NCBI GenBank assembly: GCA_000499405.2 | Contig: HG738141.1 | Span: forward strand, 62,001 to 126,000 | From: Onchocerca volvulus | Lineage: Eukaryota > Nematoda > Chromadorea > Rhabditida > Onchocercidae | Direction: 5' to 3' | DNA length: 64,000 bases | Shown: positions 63,201 to 64,000 of the stretch, piece after piece | Layout of the letters: each line of letters starts with the position of its first letter | How positions within the stretch are numbered: the stretch's first letter is position 1 | Notes under the pieces: model-generated | What the model saw: the letters and a program-made list of their open reading frames with translations, nothing else | Database searches by the model: none | Told to the model about the DNA's origin: nothing | Position numbers and translations under genes: made by a program

Positions 63201-64000
63201 TCGTTTTTTTTTTTTTTTTTTTTTTTTTTCAATGGGCATCAAAATGAATGCCTAAATGAAGATTCAGTGAAATTTAAAAATGTTTTCATAATAAATATTC
63301 ATTAATTCGTAATTTTCAAATTTTGTAATTTTCAAAATTTGTAATTTTGCAATTTTGTAATTTTGTGATTTTATTTTGTAATAATTTTCATAATTTTTAT
63401 CAAGAAAAATACATGAATAGTTTTGATCCTCTGTCGAAAATATGCTGACAAAATGGTAAAAGCTTTTCTAGCTCAAATGATGAATGAAAAATTTATGAAA
63501 ATTAAAGAATTTTTGAAATAATTCGAATATTTAAATTTTTTGAAAACCGAATTGAATCTAAATCAGTGAACGGTCGTTTCTTCTTTCAATCTGGTTTGGT
63601 TTTAAATCTACAAACTTAGCCGGTTATATATTTTATTTTCAATCAATTTTGACGAAAATTTCAAATTATTTTCGATTTCGAAAAAATTAATTTTTCAATA
63701 TTAAAATCAATTTTTTATTTAAATTTTCTTTATCTATCATTCATTTCCGAATATCTGTGCTGTATAAATTTTATTTTAACTTCAGTGCTTTCGTATTTAA
63801 ATTTTCAAAAATTCTGAAAATTGAATTCAATTTAAAATATGAAATAATCTCATTAAATGGAAATTTGCAAGTCAAATTTTCATTTCATAAAATTAGAATT
63901 AGGCTTTATTGCATTTAATTTCATGGAAGAACAAAAATTTTAACTCTAATATTTTTTTTTTTTCACAATCAATGGATAACTGGTAAATGTATATTCATTG
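60290..64000. other. AT-rich intergenic DNA, no gene seen
   Basis: Frames at 60978-61355, 61426-61674, 61602-61880 and 62934-63137 are Phe/Lys/Ile-rich shadows of AT tracts, without splice context or motifs. The region holds a 42-bp tandem repeat at 62114-62213 and long T tracts (63204-63229 and elsewhere). Confidence 0.65.
62114..62213. repeat. 42-bp tandem repeat, 2.4 copies
   Basis: ATTATCATTTATCAAATAAT and the rest of the unit to ATCTC occur at 62114-62155 and identically at 62156-62197. A third copy starts GTTATCATTTATCAAA at 62198. The identity of the first two copies suggests recent expansion. Confidence 0.9.

Noticed and set aside
1..64000. Bacterial (for example Wolbachia-derived) or viral insertions
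   Set aside because: No intron-free bacterial-style genes, ribosome-binding sites or viral hallmark motifs were seen on either strand; the less AT-rich 29.8-31.0 kb island has spliced eukaryotic exons.

Overview
This window looks like nuclear DNA of a nematode, probably a spirurid or filarial-type worm (clade III). It is very AT-rich. Genes are cut into many short exons with TTTTCAG-type acceptors, separated by introns and intergenic DNA full of homopolymers. The recognisable proteins are animal proteins, several in a worm-like form. No operon promoters, CRISPR arrays, phage or bacterial genes are visible. The organism call is an inference from gene content and composition, not from a species marker. 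Coding regions were rebuilt by hand by joining exons whose reading phases agree at GT-AG junctions; exon coordinates are in each entry.

Layout, left to right. 1-6.4 kb: non-coding AT-rich DNA with a 12-N gap beside a GAT microsatellite. 6.5-17.2 kb (+): a 13-exon FAM161-family centrosome/cilium gene, with a near-consensus X-box upstream. 19.6-22.5 kb (+): PGAP2 (GPI-anchor lipid remodelling). 22.88-22.96 kb (-): tRNA-Leu(UAG). 23.0-24.6 kb (-): ATP synthase subunit e and some unassigned exon-like pieces. 26.6-29.4 kb (+): a HELQ-like helicase remnant with only the second RecA lobe. 29.4-31.0 kb: an inverted duplication that includes a whole exon, and a less AT-rich broken gene on the minus strand. 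32.9-35.4 kb (-): a CHK1-like kinase with altered catalytic motifs. 36.1-39.7 kb: an old direct duplication of non-coding DNA. 41.9-44.4 kb (-): a SOCS4/5-type suppressor of cytokine signalling. 45.7-46.3 kb (-): a small putative membrane protein. 48.1-55.8 kb (-): RFC1, the large clamp-loader subunit, in 19 visible exons. 57.7-60.3 kb (+): a heat-inducible small heat-shock protein with a probable mitochondrial presequence. 60.3-64 kb: AT-rich non-coding DNA.

The genes do not form one pathway. Two themes recur. Genome maintenance is represented by RFC1, the CHK1-like kinase and the HELQ-like remnant. Mitochondria are represented by ATP synthase e and the small heat-shock protein. The most interesting points are the odd motif set of the CHK1-like kinase, RFC1 without a visible BRCT domain, the helicase remnant beside the inverted exon duplication, the decayed exon copy inside the FAM161 gene, and two legible promoters (X-box and heat-shock elements). 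I found no convincing wholly new multi-gene system.
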